NCBI GenBank assembly: GCA_965370415.1
Contig: CBDUTJ010000013.1
Location: forward strand, 1 to 64,000
Length of the DNA: 64,000 nt
Direction of reading: 5' to 3'
DNA from: JACNIV01 sp965370415
GTDB lineage: Bacteria; Cloacimonadota; Cloacimonadia; Cloacimonadales; TCS61
In this document: one piece after another, positions 50,248 through 60,536 of the stretch
How positions within the stretch are numbered: position 1 is the first letter of the stretch
Layout of the letters: each line of letters begins with the position of its first letter
The notes under the pieces: model-generated
Databases searched by the model: none
Seen by the model: the letters and a program-made list of their open reading frames with translations, nothing else
Told to the model about the DNA's origin: nothing
Position numbers and translations under genes: made by a program

Positions 50248-52467
50248 ATGAAAAGAATTACTGTTTTTATGCTGATAATGCTTGTCTTAAGTTTGTTGGC
50301 AGCTGAAAATAATTTGATCCTCGAAATCGAGATACTTGGAAATCAGAATATAGAGAAAGAACTTGTTCGTTCACTTATTACATTCGAAGTTGGTGAAAAT
50401 CTTGATCCTGAGGATGTTGCAAAGTCTATTAACAATCTTTATAAACTTGGTGTTTTCGAAGATATCAAACTGGAAAAAAGTGAGCTGCAACAGGGAGTTT
50501 CACTGGCTATTATAGTAAAAGAATTTCCCATTGTGAATTCAATAGAATTCTCCGGTAATAAGAAATTGAGCGATTCAAAATTGAAGGAAATTGTAATACT
50601 GAAAAAGGGCAGCTACTGGTCACCGTTCCTGGAATCGGAAGTAAAGAATTCTATCCTTTCCGAATATAAGAAAAAAGGCTATCATTTAGTATTCACAGAT
50701 TTCAAAGCTATCGATTTGGGAGATAATAAAGTAGACCTGTTTATTGATATAGACGAGGGTGCTAAAGTTGCCATCAAAAAGATAAGAATACATGGCAATA
50801 AACTTATCCGGGCTAAAAAACTGCTTGGTAAGATGAAAACAAAAAAAGCCAGTTTGCTGCGCTCCGGTAAATTCGATAACGAAAAATATGAAGAAGATCT
50901 GGAAAACCTGATAACTTACTATAATAAAAAGGGATTTATAGATGCACGTATCATTTCCTGGGAGAAAAAACTTTTAGATGATAAATTTATAATCGATATT
51001 TACCTTTACGAAGGAAAGCAATTTTATTTTGGAAAGGTTCTTGTAGTAGGAAATGAAAGGTTCACCGATGAATTGATAATCTCTCAATTCAAGTTCAAAG
51101 ACGATGAAGTGTTCAACCTGGAAAAATTCAATAAACAGCTTGGTTCTGTAGCGTCCATGTATTATGAAGAAGGTTATATCTATTCCACTTTCGATCATGA
51201 ACTTCAAAAATCTACCGAAAAAATAAACATCCAACTTAACATCCTTGAAAATAATCGTGCCCAGGTAAGAAAAATCCATATCCGGGGTAACCGTAAAACC
51301 AAGGAGAAAGTGATCCGTAAACACCTGGTAATTTCTCCGGGCGATTATTTCCAGCAATCGAAGGTAATGAAGAGTCAGCAAAACATTTACAATATGGGAT
51401 TCTTCGAACCGGATTTACACCTCGATAATCCAAATATCATCAATAGTGATGGCGATATAGACCTGGTTATAAACCTGAACGACAAAGTTTCCGGCACAGC
51501 TAACGGTGGGGTAGCCATTAACAGCCAGGAGGGTTTGGTAGGACAACTGGCAGTTACTCATAATAATCTTTTGGGAAATTCCTGGCAGGCTGGTGTAAAA
51601 TGGGAATTTGGCGGTAAAATACAAAACTTCAGTTTCAATTTTACAAACCCGTATTTTATGGATACTTCCACACTTGTAGGATTCGATATTTATCTTACAA
51701 CAAAAGAATGGGACACATATGAAGTTAGAACAAATGGAGGTTCTGTGCGGCTTGGTCGTCCTTTGGGCTTTTTGAATTACTCAAGACTTGTAGCAGGATA
51801 TTCTTTCTATGCCAAAAAATATTCCATCCTTTCCGGACATGAAGATAATGCTTCCGAAACATTGCAGGATCTGGATAAGAAAAACTGGCAGAATACAAGT
51901 GCTATTTCTCTTACTTTCTCACGTGACAGCCGCGACAATGTATTCTTCCCCACTTCCGGTTCAAATTTCACTCTTTATTCCGAATTAGCCGGTGGACCAC
52001 TGCAGGGTGATTTTAATTATTTCAAACAGATCGCCCAGATAAGCTGGTATACAAAAACCATCTGGCAACTTGCTTTACGAACCAAATGGCGTTTCGGTTA
52101 TGTTACAGGATACGGTGGAGAAGAAGCACCTCCCGATGAAAGATTCTACCTGGGCGGTACCGGTCCCGATGGTATTCGAGGTTATGCAGACCGCTCTGTA
52201 GGACCCAGCGAAGGCGGATTGCGAGAGATAATTTTTTCCACCGAATATGGGCTGCCCCTGGCTGGCGACCAGATAATCGGGCTTGTGTTCTTTGATGCAG
52301 GAGATAGTTACAACAGCCTACCTCAATTTGATTTCTGGGATATGAAAATTGGTGCCGGTGTCGGTGTGAGAATCAGAAGTCCATTCGGTCTAATAGGATT
52401 CGATTATGCTCACAATTTCGACACCAGAAGATGGGAACCACACTTCCAGTTTGGAACGACATTTTAA
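50248..52467 (+). CDS. bamA: outer-membrane assembly factor BamA
   Basis: The 739-residue protein has a signal peptide (MKRITVFMLIMLVLSLLAA) and about five POTRA domains (about 22-345), e.g. ILEIEILGNQNIEKELVRS, VNSIEFSGNKKLSDSKLKEI, VRKIHIRGNRKTKEKVIRKH. A C-terminal 16-strand barrel follows, with PFFxTSGSxF-like FFPTSGSNF, the loop-6 motif GIRGYADRSVGP (VRGF equivalent) and a terminal aromatic residue (HFQFGTTF). It inserts beta-barrel proteins into the outer membrane, as the centre of the Bam complex; its presence supports a diderm cell. Length is slightly below E. coli BamA (~810). The GGAGG box overlaps the region just before ATG (TGGAGGTTAA ATG). It is the first chromosomal-backbone-type gene right of the island. 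Confidence 0.92.
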   Translation: MKRITVFMLIMLVLSLLAAENNLILEIEILGNQNIEKELVRSLITFEVGENLDPEDVAKSINNLYKLGVFEDIKLEKSELQQGVSLAIIVKEFPIVNSIEFSGNKKLSDSKLKEIVILKKGSYWSPFLESEVKNSILSEYKKKGYHLVFTDFKAIDLGDNKVDLFIDIDEGAKVAIKKIRIHGNKLIRAKKLLGKMKTKKASLLRSGKFDNEKYEEDLENLITYYNKKGFIDARIISWEKKLLDDKFIIDIYLYEGKQFYFGKVLVVGNERFTDELIISQFKFKDDEVFNLEKFNKQLGSVASMYYEEGYIYSTFDHELQKSTEKINIQLNILENNRAQVRKIHIRGNRKTKEKVIRKHLVISPGDYFQQSKVMKSQQNIYNMGFFEPDLHLDNPNIINSDGDIDLVINLNDKVSGTANGGVAINSQEGLVGQLAVTHNNLLGNSWQAGVKWEFGGKIQNFSFNFTNPYFMDTSTLVGFDIYLTTKEWDTYEVRTNGGSVRLGRPLGFLNYSRLVAGYSFYAKKYSILSGHEDNASETLQDLDKKNWQNTSAISLTFSRDSRDNVFFPTSGSNFTLYSELAGGPLQGDFNYFKQIAQISWYTKTIWQLALRTKWRFGYVTGYGGEEAPPDERFYLGGTGPDGIRGYADRSVGPSEGGLREIIFSTEYGLPLAGDQIIGLVFFDAGDSYNSLPQFDFWDMKIGAGVGVRIRSPFGLIGFDYAHNFDTRRWEPHFQFGTTF

Positions 52468-52482
52468 TTAAGATTTCAAATA

Positions 52483-52520
52483 AAAACCTGCTGGGTATTA
52501 AAAACCCAGCAGGTTTTTTT
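52483..52520 (+). terminator. bidirectional rho-independent terminator
   Basis: AACCTGCTGGGT-ATTAAAA-ACCCAGCAGGTT followed by TTTTTT, directly after bamA. The A-run on the other side lets it also serve the opposite strand. Confidence 0.9.
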
Positions 52521-52650
52521 TAAATAATTTATATAGCCTTATATCGCTCCGGAAAATATTGTAGCACTGGTTGAGGGGATTGTGGAACACAGATGTTAAA
52601 ACAAATGTAAATTGCTAATTGAACCAGTAAAAGGGGTAACTATATTCCAA

Positions 52651-53847
52651 TTAATTTTTTATCAATTTAACTGAACTTTTACTAAATTTATAAGTGGTAA
52701 CGACTTTATACAATTTGTTGCTTTCATTCTTAGGTCGGTAAAGCAAATACAAAGTAATTAAGAGAGTTTCCTTCTCCATTTCAAGCATATTTATAAATTC
52801 TTGTAAGGGTCTTTTGTTATTAGTACCTCTAGTTATTTCAAGGGTATAAAAATAATTTTTTTTTCCCCCTGCTGCTATTTCGATAATTGAAGTAAAACCA
52901 TCTTCAGTTATTAATGCAGGCATATCACCAATATTATTAACTTCATATTTGACTTTTATAATGATGTTTTCACCAGCTATTTCCGCTTTAATAAAGTTAC
53001 CACTTTCTTGAAAGCGACTTGGTGTAACTGAAAGATGAGGGAACCCTTTTGTACAAGATTTGCTTTGAAGTTCAGGTAATCCAGCAAATGTTACCGATCC
53101 ATCGTCATTATTTCTGTGTAGTAACGATGGGCTATATTCTATGAACCAACTATGTTCGGCAGTAGCTGTTAGTTTTATCTCATTGCGTTTTGTATCAGTT
53201 GGATTATATGTGTTAACTGCTTCAATTATTTTCTTGTATCTTTTATTTTTTTTGAATTCAGAATCATTGTAGATGTCTTTATTGTGAGTAAAAAAGTACT
53301 CATTCAGTGTGAAAGATTTCATGTCTGATTCACGAAAATAATTTATACAAATTAAATACATTGTGATAACATCATTGCCATTAATACCAATGGTTGAATC
53401 TTCTATATCAGAAAAGGGTTCAAGTTTGTTAGCTGATATTGAATGATCAAATCCTTTAAAACCTGTTTTTATGAAATAATCAATTTTCTTTTCTTTTTTG
53501 TTATAAATATAAATATTAATTTCGGCAGAAAGTGAAATTGCTGTGACTGGTCCAGAGTTATTTATAATAACATTTGGATTGTTAGTGTCTCGATAAGTGT
53601 GTTCTCCTTCAACCTTAATAGGATATTCCATTAAACACGAAATGTTGGGTTCTATGTTATTTTGCTTATTTTTCCAGATTTCATTTTGCCATTTAAGAAA
53701 AACAACAAGAATACCTAATATTATGCCAATATACAATGTCCATTCAAACACAATTATATTGGATGAATAAAAAATCCTACATAAAAAAAATGAAAGCGTT
53801 GAACAAAAACCAATAAAATAAAGAACAAACTTGGGAATGAGTTTCAT
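52651..53847 (-). CDS. membrane-anchored hypothetical protein
   Basis: The 398-residue protein has two N-terminal transmembrane helices (about 7-25 FVLYFIGFCSTLSFFLCRIF and 33-52 VFEWTLYIGIILGILVVFLK). A large beta-rich domain of unknown family follows (about 65-398). Within it 'VIINNSGPVTAISLSAEINIYIY' and 'IIIKVKYEVNNIGDMPALIT' look like Ig-like beta sandwiches. It is isolated on the minus strand, convergent with bamA, and shows no mobile-element or operon context. The soluble domain could face cytoplasm or periplasm; function not recognised. Confidence 0.6.
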   Translation of the reverse strand: MKLIPKFVLYFIGFCSTLSFFLCRIFYSSNIIVFEWTLYIGIILGILVVFLKWQNEIWKNKQNNIEPNISCLMEYPIKVEGEHTYRDTNNPNVIINNSGPVTAISLSAEINIYIYNKKEKKIDYFIKTGFKGFDHSISANKLEPFSDIEDSTIGINGNDVITMYLICINYFRESDMKSFTLNEYFFTHNKDIYNDSEFKKNKRYKKIIEAVNTYNPTDTKRNEIKLTATAEHSWFIEYSPSLLHRNNDDGSVTFAGLPELQSKSCTKGFPHLSVTPSRFQESGNFIKAEIAGENIIIKVKYEVNNIGDMPALITEDGFTSIIEIAAGGKKNYFYTLEITRGTNNKRPLQEFINMLEMEKETLLITLYLLYRPKNESNKLYKVVTTYKFSKSSVKLIKN

Positions 53848-54174
53848 TTATTTCTCATTATATCAGACCATGGAAAGAAGTAAAACAATTTTCATTCCGT
53901 TTTTACAAGCAATAACTAGTATTTTATTAACCATCGAATTTTTCATACTCACTCATCAATAAATCTTCCAGTAACATACTAAATCTATGTTTCAACTCAC
54001 AATCCAATTCAAACAACTTTTCCTGTCAAATATAATATTTTATCAGGTTCTAAATTTCAGGTAGTGTTAGGTTAGGTTGCGATTATTTTTCTTTGGTTTT
54101 GCCGGACAGATCGGTGATCTGTCCCTACTACCATTAATCGGAAGGCAATGAAAACAAAACGCCCAGCTTTCAAT
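53848..54174. other. intergenic region, nothing recognised
   Basis: About 325 bp between the hypothetical membrane protein and the end of the carbohydrate operon. No gene, RNA or clear terminator seen. Confidence 0.4.
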
Positions 54175-56355
54175 TTATAATTCTATACCTTCACCAATTC
54201 TGCTTTCTTTCTCCAAAGCTCCATCGAGATAAACCTGGAATCTATTATTTTCAATTTCTACATTAAATATATGTCCTTTAATTGGAACATTATCAATTTT
54301 CAAATATTTCAATCCAAGAGGAAGCGGATCAACGATTAATGTACCATCGAGTTGCGGTTGAATTCCGCAGATATATTTTATGATCAGATCAACTATCCAG
54401 GAATGTTGGTAGTCGTTCACACCACGATAAAGACAGGGTTTTCCCGAATGCGGATTATAATGCTCGAAAGTATTTGGATATTTCAGATCACCACCTGAGA
54501 ACATCATTTCAATGGTTCTTTTGATGAACCATCCCGCTTTTTCTTTCAGGCTTTCATCGTATTTGGAAGCAACATTTACCAATGCTTCGGCGATATGGGA
54601 ATTGGTCATTGGCCATACTCTTCCATTCCAGGGACAGTTCATTCTCTTTTCTTTCCATTCGCCAAAAGGACTTGAAAGAGGTTCGTTCAAAGCGGTTGAC
54701 GGAACAGGGTATGAAGTCCAGAATTCATCTTTGTTAAAAAGATGTTTCTTTAGTCCGTTCAGGTGAGATTCATCTGCAATTTCGTAGATATACGGATAAA
54801 AGCAGACTGCAGCTTTGATGTTCGTTCTTTTCCAGTTTTCCGGATTCACATCAAAAAACATCTCCTCATCTTTTTCCCACATATATTTCAGAACAGCTTT
54901 TTTGATCTTTGCGGTTTCTTCTTTCCATTTTTTTGATTCAGATTCTTTCCTTAATTTCTTGGCAATAAAAGAGAGTGCTTTACGAATTCCATATTGGTAA
55001 CAGGTAGCATCCACTCCTTTCAACCTGATACCGCTGGATTCCATTTGCAGGTCTGCCTTTTCATCCACACTGGTGTAACGCGTCATGAATTCCTGTCCGG
55101 TTTCCATCTGGTCTATCACATCATATAAATAGCTATGTTCTGTATCACGTTCTTTATCAAAAAATTCTGTATATTTCACGAGGGATGGATAAACTTTTTT
55201 CAGGAAATCAATATCAGGATGAATCTTGTAAGTCTCCATTACCGCAGTTCCAAAATCCGTATGATAGAAGCTTTTTCTATTAATGTCAATTGGATACAGG
55301 TTCCCGGGATAACTACCGTTCCGGTCTTGATTATCAGCGAAGTTAAGGAAACTGCCTTCTGCAACTTTAGGGCTGTTCATCCAGCGTGTTTCCAACATAT
55401 GGCATTGAGCAGAATAGGAGATCGGCATTCTGAAATAAGCTGGCCCTTCACAAACACAGGGATAGGAATATGAATCTTTCATCATAAAAAGCCGCAGTCC
55501 AAACCAGCGATACCAATAGTATTTTTCCAAATATTTATTAGAGCATTCAAAATATGGTACGGAATTAAAAAACTCCTGCCAATTATTTTTGCTTTCTTTT
55601 ACAGGATTCTTGATATTGAATGTTTCCTCGAATTTTTTCTTAACTTGATCGGAAGTTTTCGCAACCGAAAGGGAGATCTTTACTTCAGCATTCTTTGTAA
55701 TTTTTAAATGTTTATGCAAGCCAAAATAGAGTAATCCATCCGGGTTTATCCCCTTATTATGGATTTCATTTGGAAGCTTTCCACTAAACTTCTCGTAGAA
55801 TGGAGTGTATTCAAATTTTGGTTGATTTTCCGTATATTCAGAAAGATTGATTGAAAATGATGAATGTTCCATTCCAATAAATACTGAAAAATTGAAAGGA
55901 TATTTTTTCTTTAGTTTTACTTCACGTTTAAGAAGGATTCCATTCTCTTTTTTAGAAAAGGATAGAGTTCTTTCTTTCTGATCATTTGCTTGTGCTGTCC
56001 ATAAGATCACATCGATTTCCTGATTTTTCCCTTCAAAATGTAGAGCTGTAGAAAGTGTATCATTGGGAAGCAAAACATCTGTTTCGATGAATGTAAGATC
56101 GTTTATTAAGGAAAATCTTCTTATCAGTTTGGAAGGATCCCACCTTGTATCAATCAATTTTGGTTTGAGTTCTTTTCCATCTTTTGAAAGGAAAGAAATC
56201 GTATAAAGTGGTTTTATGGGAATATTATAAAAATGTGCTTCATCCCACAATCCAGGAACGTGCAGCCACTGCGGAAAAAGCGGTGTGAAAATAAGTGAGT
56301 CTCCTCCGCCAAGATACCATTTATCGTCTCGTTCGAGTAATTTGAGAATGTTCAT
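54175..56355 (-). CDS. MGH1-like glycoside hydrolase (cytoplasmic)
   Basis: The 726-residue protein has no signal peptide. An N-terminal beta-sandwich (about 1-250) precedes an (alpha/alpha)6-barrel (about 265-660): YYWYRWFGLRLFMMKDSYSY, DVIDQMETGQEFMTRYTSVD, PWNGRVWPMTNSHIAEALVN, CLYRGVNDYQHSWIVDLIIK. This is the MGH1-like / GH63-GH37-related toroid. The motif that reads ETGMDD in the paralogue at 57917 is ETGQEF here, so the catalytic acid or the specificity may differ. Its ATG overlaps the galactokinase stop (TAATG), meaning translational coupling. Probably releases a monosaccharide, perhaps galactose, inside the cell; the substrate is inference. Confidence 0.75.
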   Translation of the reverse strand: MNILKLLERDDKWYLGGGDSLIFTPLFPQWLHVPGLWDEAHFYNIPIKPLYTISFLSKDGKELKPKLIDTRWDPSKLIRRFSLINDLTFIETDVLLPNDTLSTALHFEGKNQEIDVILWTAQANDQKERTLSFSKKENGILLKREVKLKKKYPFNFSVFIGMEHSSFSINLSEYTENQPKFEYTPFYEKFSGKLPNEIHNKGINPDGLLYFGLHKHLKITKNAEVKISLSVAKTSDQVKKKFEETFNIKNPVKESKNNWQEFFNSVPYFECSNKYLEKYYWYRWFGLRLFMMKDSYSYPCVCEGPAYFRMPISYSAQCHMLETRWMNSPKVAEGSFLNFADNQDRNGSYPGNLYPIDINRKSFYHTDFGTAVMETYKIHPDIDFLKKVYPSLVKYTEFFDKERDTEHSYLYDVIDQMETGQEFMTRYTSVDEKADLQMESSGIRLKGVDATCYQYGIRKALSFIAKKLRKESESKKWKEETAKIKKAVLKYMWEKDEEMFFDVNPENWKRTNIKAAVCFYPYIYEIADESHLNGLKKHLFNKDEFWTSYPVPSTALNEPLSSPFGEWKEKRMNCPWNGRVWPMTNSHIAEALVNVASKYDESLKEKAGWFIKRTIEMMFSGGDLKYPNTFEHYNPHSGKPCLYRGVNDYQHSWIVDLIIKYICGIQPQLDGTLIVDPLPLGLKYLKIDNVPIKGHIFNVEIENNRFQVYLDGALEKESRIGEGIEL

Positions 56356-57524
56356 TATATTCCTTTTGCTGGTTCAATATACGCTCCTCTCGAAGGAACG
56401 ACTTCATAAAACTGCGGGATAAATCCTGTCTTTTGAAAATACACATCCAGAATTATTTCTTTTAGCTGTTCAATTTTGGAATTCTTCACCAGATAGATCA
56501 CACATCCGCCAAAACCTGCTCCGGTAAGTCTTGCACCTAAAACTCCAGATTCATTCTTTCCAATTTCTACAAGCAGATCAAGTTCTTCTGTACTGACTTC
56601 AAAAAGTTCTTTTAAACTTTGATGAGACTGATACATCAACTCACCAAAAGATTTTGCATTTCCTTTTTCCAGGACTTCTACAGCTTGTTTTACTCGTTCA
56701 TTCTCATAAACAATATGCTCAACTTTTCTCTTTAATGTATCAGGCAAGAATGAAGCATATCTTTCAAGATCATTTATAGAAAGATTACGCAGAGATGTAA
56801 TTTCAGGAAGATATTTTTGAAGAATTTTCACTGCATCTCTGCATTCTTGTCTTCTTTGATTATAGGAAGATTCTGCTAGTTTTCTTTTTACCATTGAATT
56901 ACACACAAGAAATGAATAATCCTGAATTAATAACTGAATATATTTATATTTCAAACTTCTGCAGTCAATGAAAAGTGCATTGTCTTCTCTGGAAAGCAGT
57001 GATGCAAATTGATCCATTATTCCGCATTGCACACCAACGAAATCGTTTTCTGCTTTTCGGGCTAATTCTACCATTTCTATTGGTTTGATCTCCAAATCAT
57101 ATAATTCTTTAAAAGAAAGTAACGTTGCAATTTCTATCGAAGCGGAAGAGGAGAGTCCTGCACATTCGGGAACTTCACTAAAAATTAGAACATCTATTCC
57201 TCCAATTTTGTATCCGGCATCGAGAAGAACTTTTACTATCCCACGCTGATAATTGCTCCATCTCTTTTGTTGAGTTGGTTTGATATTTTTAAGATCGAAT
57301 TCTTCCTTTTCTTTATATTTCAGATCATAGATTCGAATTTTCCCATCATCGTTTTTAGAAACAAGCATATTTGTGTATCTATCAATTGCAATTGGAAGCA
57401 CAAAGCCGTCGTTGTAGTCTGTATGTTCACCGATAAGGTTAACTCTACCCGGTGCTCGGATGATATTGGTAGGAGATTTTTTATAGATTGTTTTATACTG
57501 CTTAATAAGATTTTCTTTGGTCAT
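56355..57524 (-). CDS. galK: galactokinase
   Basis: The 389-residue protein carries the galactokinase signature APGRVNLIGEHTDYNDGFVLP (24-44), the GHMP ATP-binding loop CAGLSSSASIE (about 121-131), the FVGVQCGIMDQFAS catalytic-Asp region (about 167-180) and the C-terminal GARLTGAGFGGCV (about 336-348). Length matches the family. It phosphorylates galactose to galactose-1-phosphate, the first step of the Leloir pathway; galT and galE are not in this window. It overlaps the upstream small gene by 23 bp and the downstream hydrolase by 1 bp, in a four-gene minus-strand operon. Confidence 0.94.
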   Translation of the reverse strand: MTKENLIKQYKTIYKKSPTNIIRAPGRVNLIGEHTDYNDGFVLPIAIDRYTNMLVSKNDDGKIRIYDLKYKEKEEFDLKNIKPTQQKRWSNYQRGIVKVLLDAGYKIGGIDVLIFSEVPECAGLSSSASIEIATLLSFKELYDLEIKPIEMVELARKAENDFVGVQCGIMDQFASLLSREDNALFIDCRSLKYKYIQLLIQDYSFLVCNSMVKRKLAESSYNQRRQECRDAVKILQKYLPEITSLRNLSINDLERYASFLPDTLKRKVEHIVYENERVKQAVEVLEKGNAKSFGELMYQSHQSLKELFEVSTEELDLLVEIGKNESGVLGARLTGAGFGGCVIYLVKNSKIEQLKEIILDVYFQKTGFIPQFYEVVPSRGAYIEPAKGI

Positions 57525-57912
57525 ATTTCACAATCCAATGCAAATAATCTTTTGGATCAATAATCTCATATTCTATTGGTTTAACCGGTTTGTATGAAAC
57601 CCATTGAAAATTATCGATCTGCTCAAAAGAACTTACCGGAACTTTATACAAATATCCCACTTTGGAAGAATCGAGTTTTCCTGTTTTAATAATGATCTTT
57701 GGATTTCCATCTTCAAATGATAATTCCCAGACACGACTATTACTTTCATCAGCCATAATAGACAGAGCAAAAGAAATTGCAAAATTTCTATCCTGGGAAG
57801 CGTAGATCGCACAAAGAGAATCTTTTGCCGAACCAATTCCGGTTGCCTGGTTGGGCTTGAGAATTTCTTCCAGAAATCTGCTGCCATGATATAAGAATTT
57901 AATTTCTTCCAT
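57502..57912 (-). CDS. small ART-like hypothetical protein
   Basis: The 136-residue protein reads IKFLYHGSRFLEEILKPNQA, then GIGSAKDSLCAIYASQDRNF and AISFALS, then beta strands ending in YKPVKPIEYEIIDPKDYLHW. The spacing of 'Y-H-G-S ... I-Y-A-S-x-D-R ... A' resembles uncharacterised proteins with a predicted ADP-ribosyltransferase-like fold. No function can be assigned with certainty. It starts 4 bp after the stop of the 57917 gene and overlaps galK by 23 bp, so it is translated as part of the carbohydrate operon. Why an ART-like protein should sit there is unclear. Confidence 0.55.
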   Translation of the reverse strand: MEEIKFLYHGSRFLEEILKPNQATGIGSAKDSLCAIYASQDRNFAISFALSIMADESNSRVWELSFEDGNPKIIIKTGKLDSSKVGYLYKVPVSSFEQIDNFQWVSYKPVKPIEYEIIDPKDYLHWIVKYDQRKSY

Positions 57913-57916
57913 TTAC

Positions 57917-60520
57917 TTATTTTTCCACCCATCTTTCAAGTTTCTTATCATTATGAACAAACTTTCCGTCAACATAAACCGAATAACCTGCAGGATACTT
58001 CCCATATCGTTTCGGTTTATCCGGTGACTGCCAGACAATTGTAATATTTTTCCCATGATAATTAACATTTTCTAATAGGAAATAATCAAGTCCCATTGGC
58101 AGCGGATCGAGCTTTATGTGCCCATCTTCCTGCGGTTCAAAACCAACAATATGCCTAACGAAAATATCAATCCACCAGGAATGCATATAATCCCGGAAAT
58201 AACTCAGCGGCTCTCCTGTGAGCGGATTATATCGTTCAAAAAAATCTGCTCGCGGTTGAAGATGTTTATTGGCAACAAGTTTGATAAGTTCGGTTGCATC
58301 GGGAAGCAGAGAACGATCTAGAGTTTTGGCTGAAGTTGCGAAAGCTTCCAAAATATGCGAAGTAGCAGCAGGCCAGGACGGTCCTTCCCAGAAACCATTC
58401 GGATCAAAGTTCGGATCATCTTTGGGAAGTGCGGGTACGGGATATGGAAGTTTGAACTGATCAGGGTTTAAAAGATGCTTCCTGAATACATCGAGATTTG
58501 CTGAAATTCCGATGCCTGCAAAGAATGGATAGAAAGTGGTGATGCACATTGTTTTGGAAAGCTCTTTTGAATCCGGATGCCTGTCTCGATAGCTTTTATC
58601 TTCTGCATACCAGAGCAACGAATTTACAGCATTCTTTGTTTTTTCTGTATAATCTTGAAAGTATTTTTTATCTTCATTTTTTCCCAGAATGCGCGCTATT
58701 TTAGAAACTGCCAGCATATTTGCAAAAGCATAACTGGTAGCATCGATCGCATCATACCGCAAGGTCGGATCGTTGTCATCAAAGCGGGAAAGGTCATCCA
58801 TTCCTGTTTCAAGCTGATGATCGATAACAAACAAACCATCTCCATCAGCATCACGATCTTTGATCCACCACTCAACATTCTTCTTTATTCCCGGATAAAT
58901 CTCTGCAAGCATCTCTTTATTTCCGTGAATAAGATAATGCTGCCAGGCAGTGTACGGAAGAAGTGAGAGTCCGCTTTTAGACTTATGATGCAGATTCACA
59001 CGATTTGTACGGGGAGAAGTGTACCACGGAAAGCGTCCGTCTTCATAAGCAGAATGGAGCATATTAGCAATGTGTCCAAATCCAAGCTGAGCATCAGTTG
59101 CCCAGTTCATATCTAAAGCCATAAAGGGTGCACTATAACAGCAGTAAGTTTGATAAGCCTGTCTTCCTTCCATCACGACAGGATATTTGAAGAAACCAAG
59201 ATTACCGCCGGCTGTAGAGAATTTAAGCAGAAACCAGCGAAATCCATAAAGCTCTTCCAAACCTTTATCCGAACAGGAAAAATGAGGAACATCATTCTGG
59301 AAAAAGTTCTGCCAGTTCGTTCTGTTCAGAGCAATCGGATCATCTTGTTCTAAAACGGTTTTCAGATTTTTTAATGCAACCTGTTCATCAGGATCAATAG
59401 CACAGGCAAAAGTGAATTTTTGGGAAGTATATGGAGGAATTTCAACTTTGTATTTCAAGAGATAAGTTCCTGCCGGTTCGCAGATCATCTCATCCGGCTC
59501 GAGGGTTCCACCAATTGCCATTGTAAGTCCATCATCGAGGATGTTTGGAAAAACATTCTTATCTTTCAGGATGATGAAATTGTCTACTTTTTTTGTGATC
59601 TTCTCGCCTCCAATCTCTTCACGCCAATCTTTTGATCTGGTGCAGTCTCCGGCAATTTCAATTATTTTTAGAATTGGATTTGCAGTCGGATTGAAAATAT
59701 GAACCACGGAAACCACTACATCATTTTTGGTTACACAAACCTGCCGTTGTTCTGTAAGTCTGATCTTTGACTTTTGTTTTTTAAATTGTTCTTTTCTATC
59801 TTTGGAAATAATTATCTGATCAATATTCAGATTTAAGATTGAGCCCAAATTAACATCCGGAGTTACAAGAACATGATCCGCAAACCAGTTGATAGTTGTT
59901 CCATCAACGATATCGAAAATATTTCCAAGCTTGTGAGTGGCATAATAAAATTTAGAAGGAATGCTTGTATAAAAAGCTACATTCTTGCCGTGACCTACAC
60001 AATTCTTATCATTTCGGTTTCCGATAAGATCAAGGACAGGAGACTTTGGAATTGGGATTTGCGGAAAAGTAATATTTGTTCCAAGATTTATAACGGTCAG
60101 TCGTAAAAAATGTTTTCCAGCTTCAATTTTTTGAATATAAAGCGATGACCACTTATAATCCTGCTCTTTATTTCCCCAACCGCCGGTGTTTGAATATTTC
60201 AATCTTCCTGCAAATTTACCATCAAGAGCAACATCCAACCAGCATTTTCCATTTAACGCTCGTGCATATCGGATTGAAATCCAAAAATTGGTGAGTGTTT
60301 CCTCCAATTCAAATTCATATTCTGCATAATGTCCGGCTTGCGAACCGAATTCACAGCCCAGAACTTCTCCTCCGGAAGCAGCAACTTTTTCGTCTATTCC
60401 CTGCGAACCTTTTTGAAAGATGGGATTTTCAGCTTCGAGGGTGATAATTGCAGGTTCGAAGGATGAAAGAGTTTTGAATACAAAAATACAAAATATAATA
60501 AATACTGTTTTATACTTCAT
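57917..60520 (-). CDS. secreted MGH1-like glycoside hydrolase with N-terminal CBM-like domain
   Basis: The 867-residue protein has a signal peptide (MKYKTVFIIFCIFVFKTLSS). A CBM6/35-like beta-sandwich follows (about 25-145, AIITLEAENP...HYAEYEFELEETLTNFWISI...LRLTVINLG), then a second beta domain and an (alpha/alpha)6-barrel (about 405-800). The barrel contains VIDHQLETGMDDLSRFDDND (the GH63/GH37-type ETGMD acid motif), FWEGPSWPAATSHILEAF and YFRDYMHSWWIDIFVRHIVG. No T9SS domain, so it is likely periplasmic. It is a distant paralogue of the 54175 product. First gene of the operon with the ART-like protein, galK and the cytoplasmic hydrolase, suggesting stepwise degradation of a galactose-containing glycan. 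Confidence 0.8.
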   Translation of the reverse strand: MKYKTVFIIFCIFVFKTLSSFEPAIITLEAENPIFQKGSQGIDEKVAASGGEVLGCEFGSQAGHYAEYEFELEETLTNFWISIRYARALNGKCWLDVALDGKFAGRLKYSNTGGWGNKEQDYKWSSLYIQKIEAGKHFLRLTVINLGTNITFPQIPIPKSPVLDLIGNRNDKNCVGHGKNVAFYTSIPSKFYYATHKLGNIFDIVDGTTINWFADHVLVTPDVNLGSILNLNIDQIIISKDRKEQFKKQKSKIRLTEQRQVCVTKNDVVVSVVHIFNPTANPILKIIEIAGDCTRSKDWREEIGGEKITKKVDNFIILKDKNVFPNILDDGLTMAIGGTLEPDEMICEPAGTYLLKYKVEIPPYTSQKFTFACAIDPDEQVALKNLKTVLEQDDPIALNRTNWQNFFQNDVPHFSCSDKGLEELYGFRWFLLKFSTAGGNLGFFKYPVVMEGRQAYQTYCCYSAPFMALDMNWATDAQLGFGHIANMLHSAYEDGRFPWYTSPRTNRVNLHHKSKSGLSLLPYTAWQHYLIHGNKEMLAEIYPGIKKNVEWWIKDRDADGDGLFVIDHQLETGMDDLSRFDDNDPTLRYDAIDATSYAFANMLAVSKIARILGKNEDKKYFQDYTEKTKNAVNSLLWYAEDKSYRDRHPDSKELSKTMCITTFYPFFAGIGISANLDVFRKHLLNPDQFKLPYPVPALPKDDPNFDPNGFWEGPSWPAATSHILEAFATSAKTLDRSLLPDATELIKLVANKHLQPRADFFERYNPLTGEPLSYFRDYMHSWWIDIFVRHIVGFEPQEDGHIKLDPLPMGLDYFLLENVNYHGKNITIVWQSPDKPKRYGKYPAGYSVYVDGKFVHNDKKLERWVEK

Positions 60521-60536
60521 ATTAATTTTCCATTTT

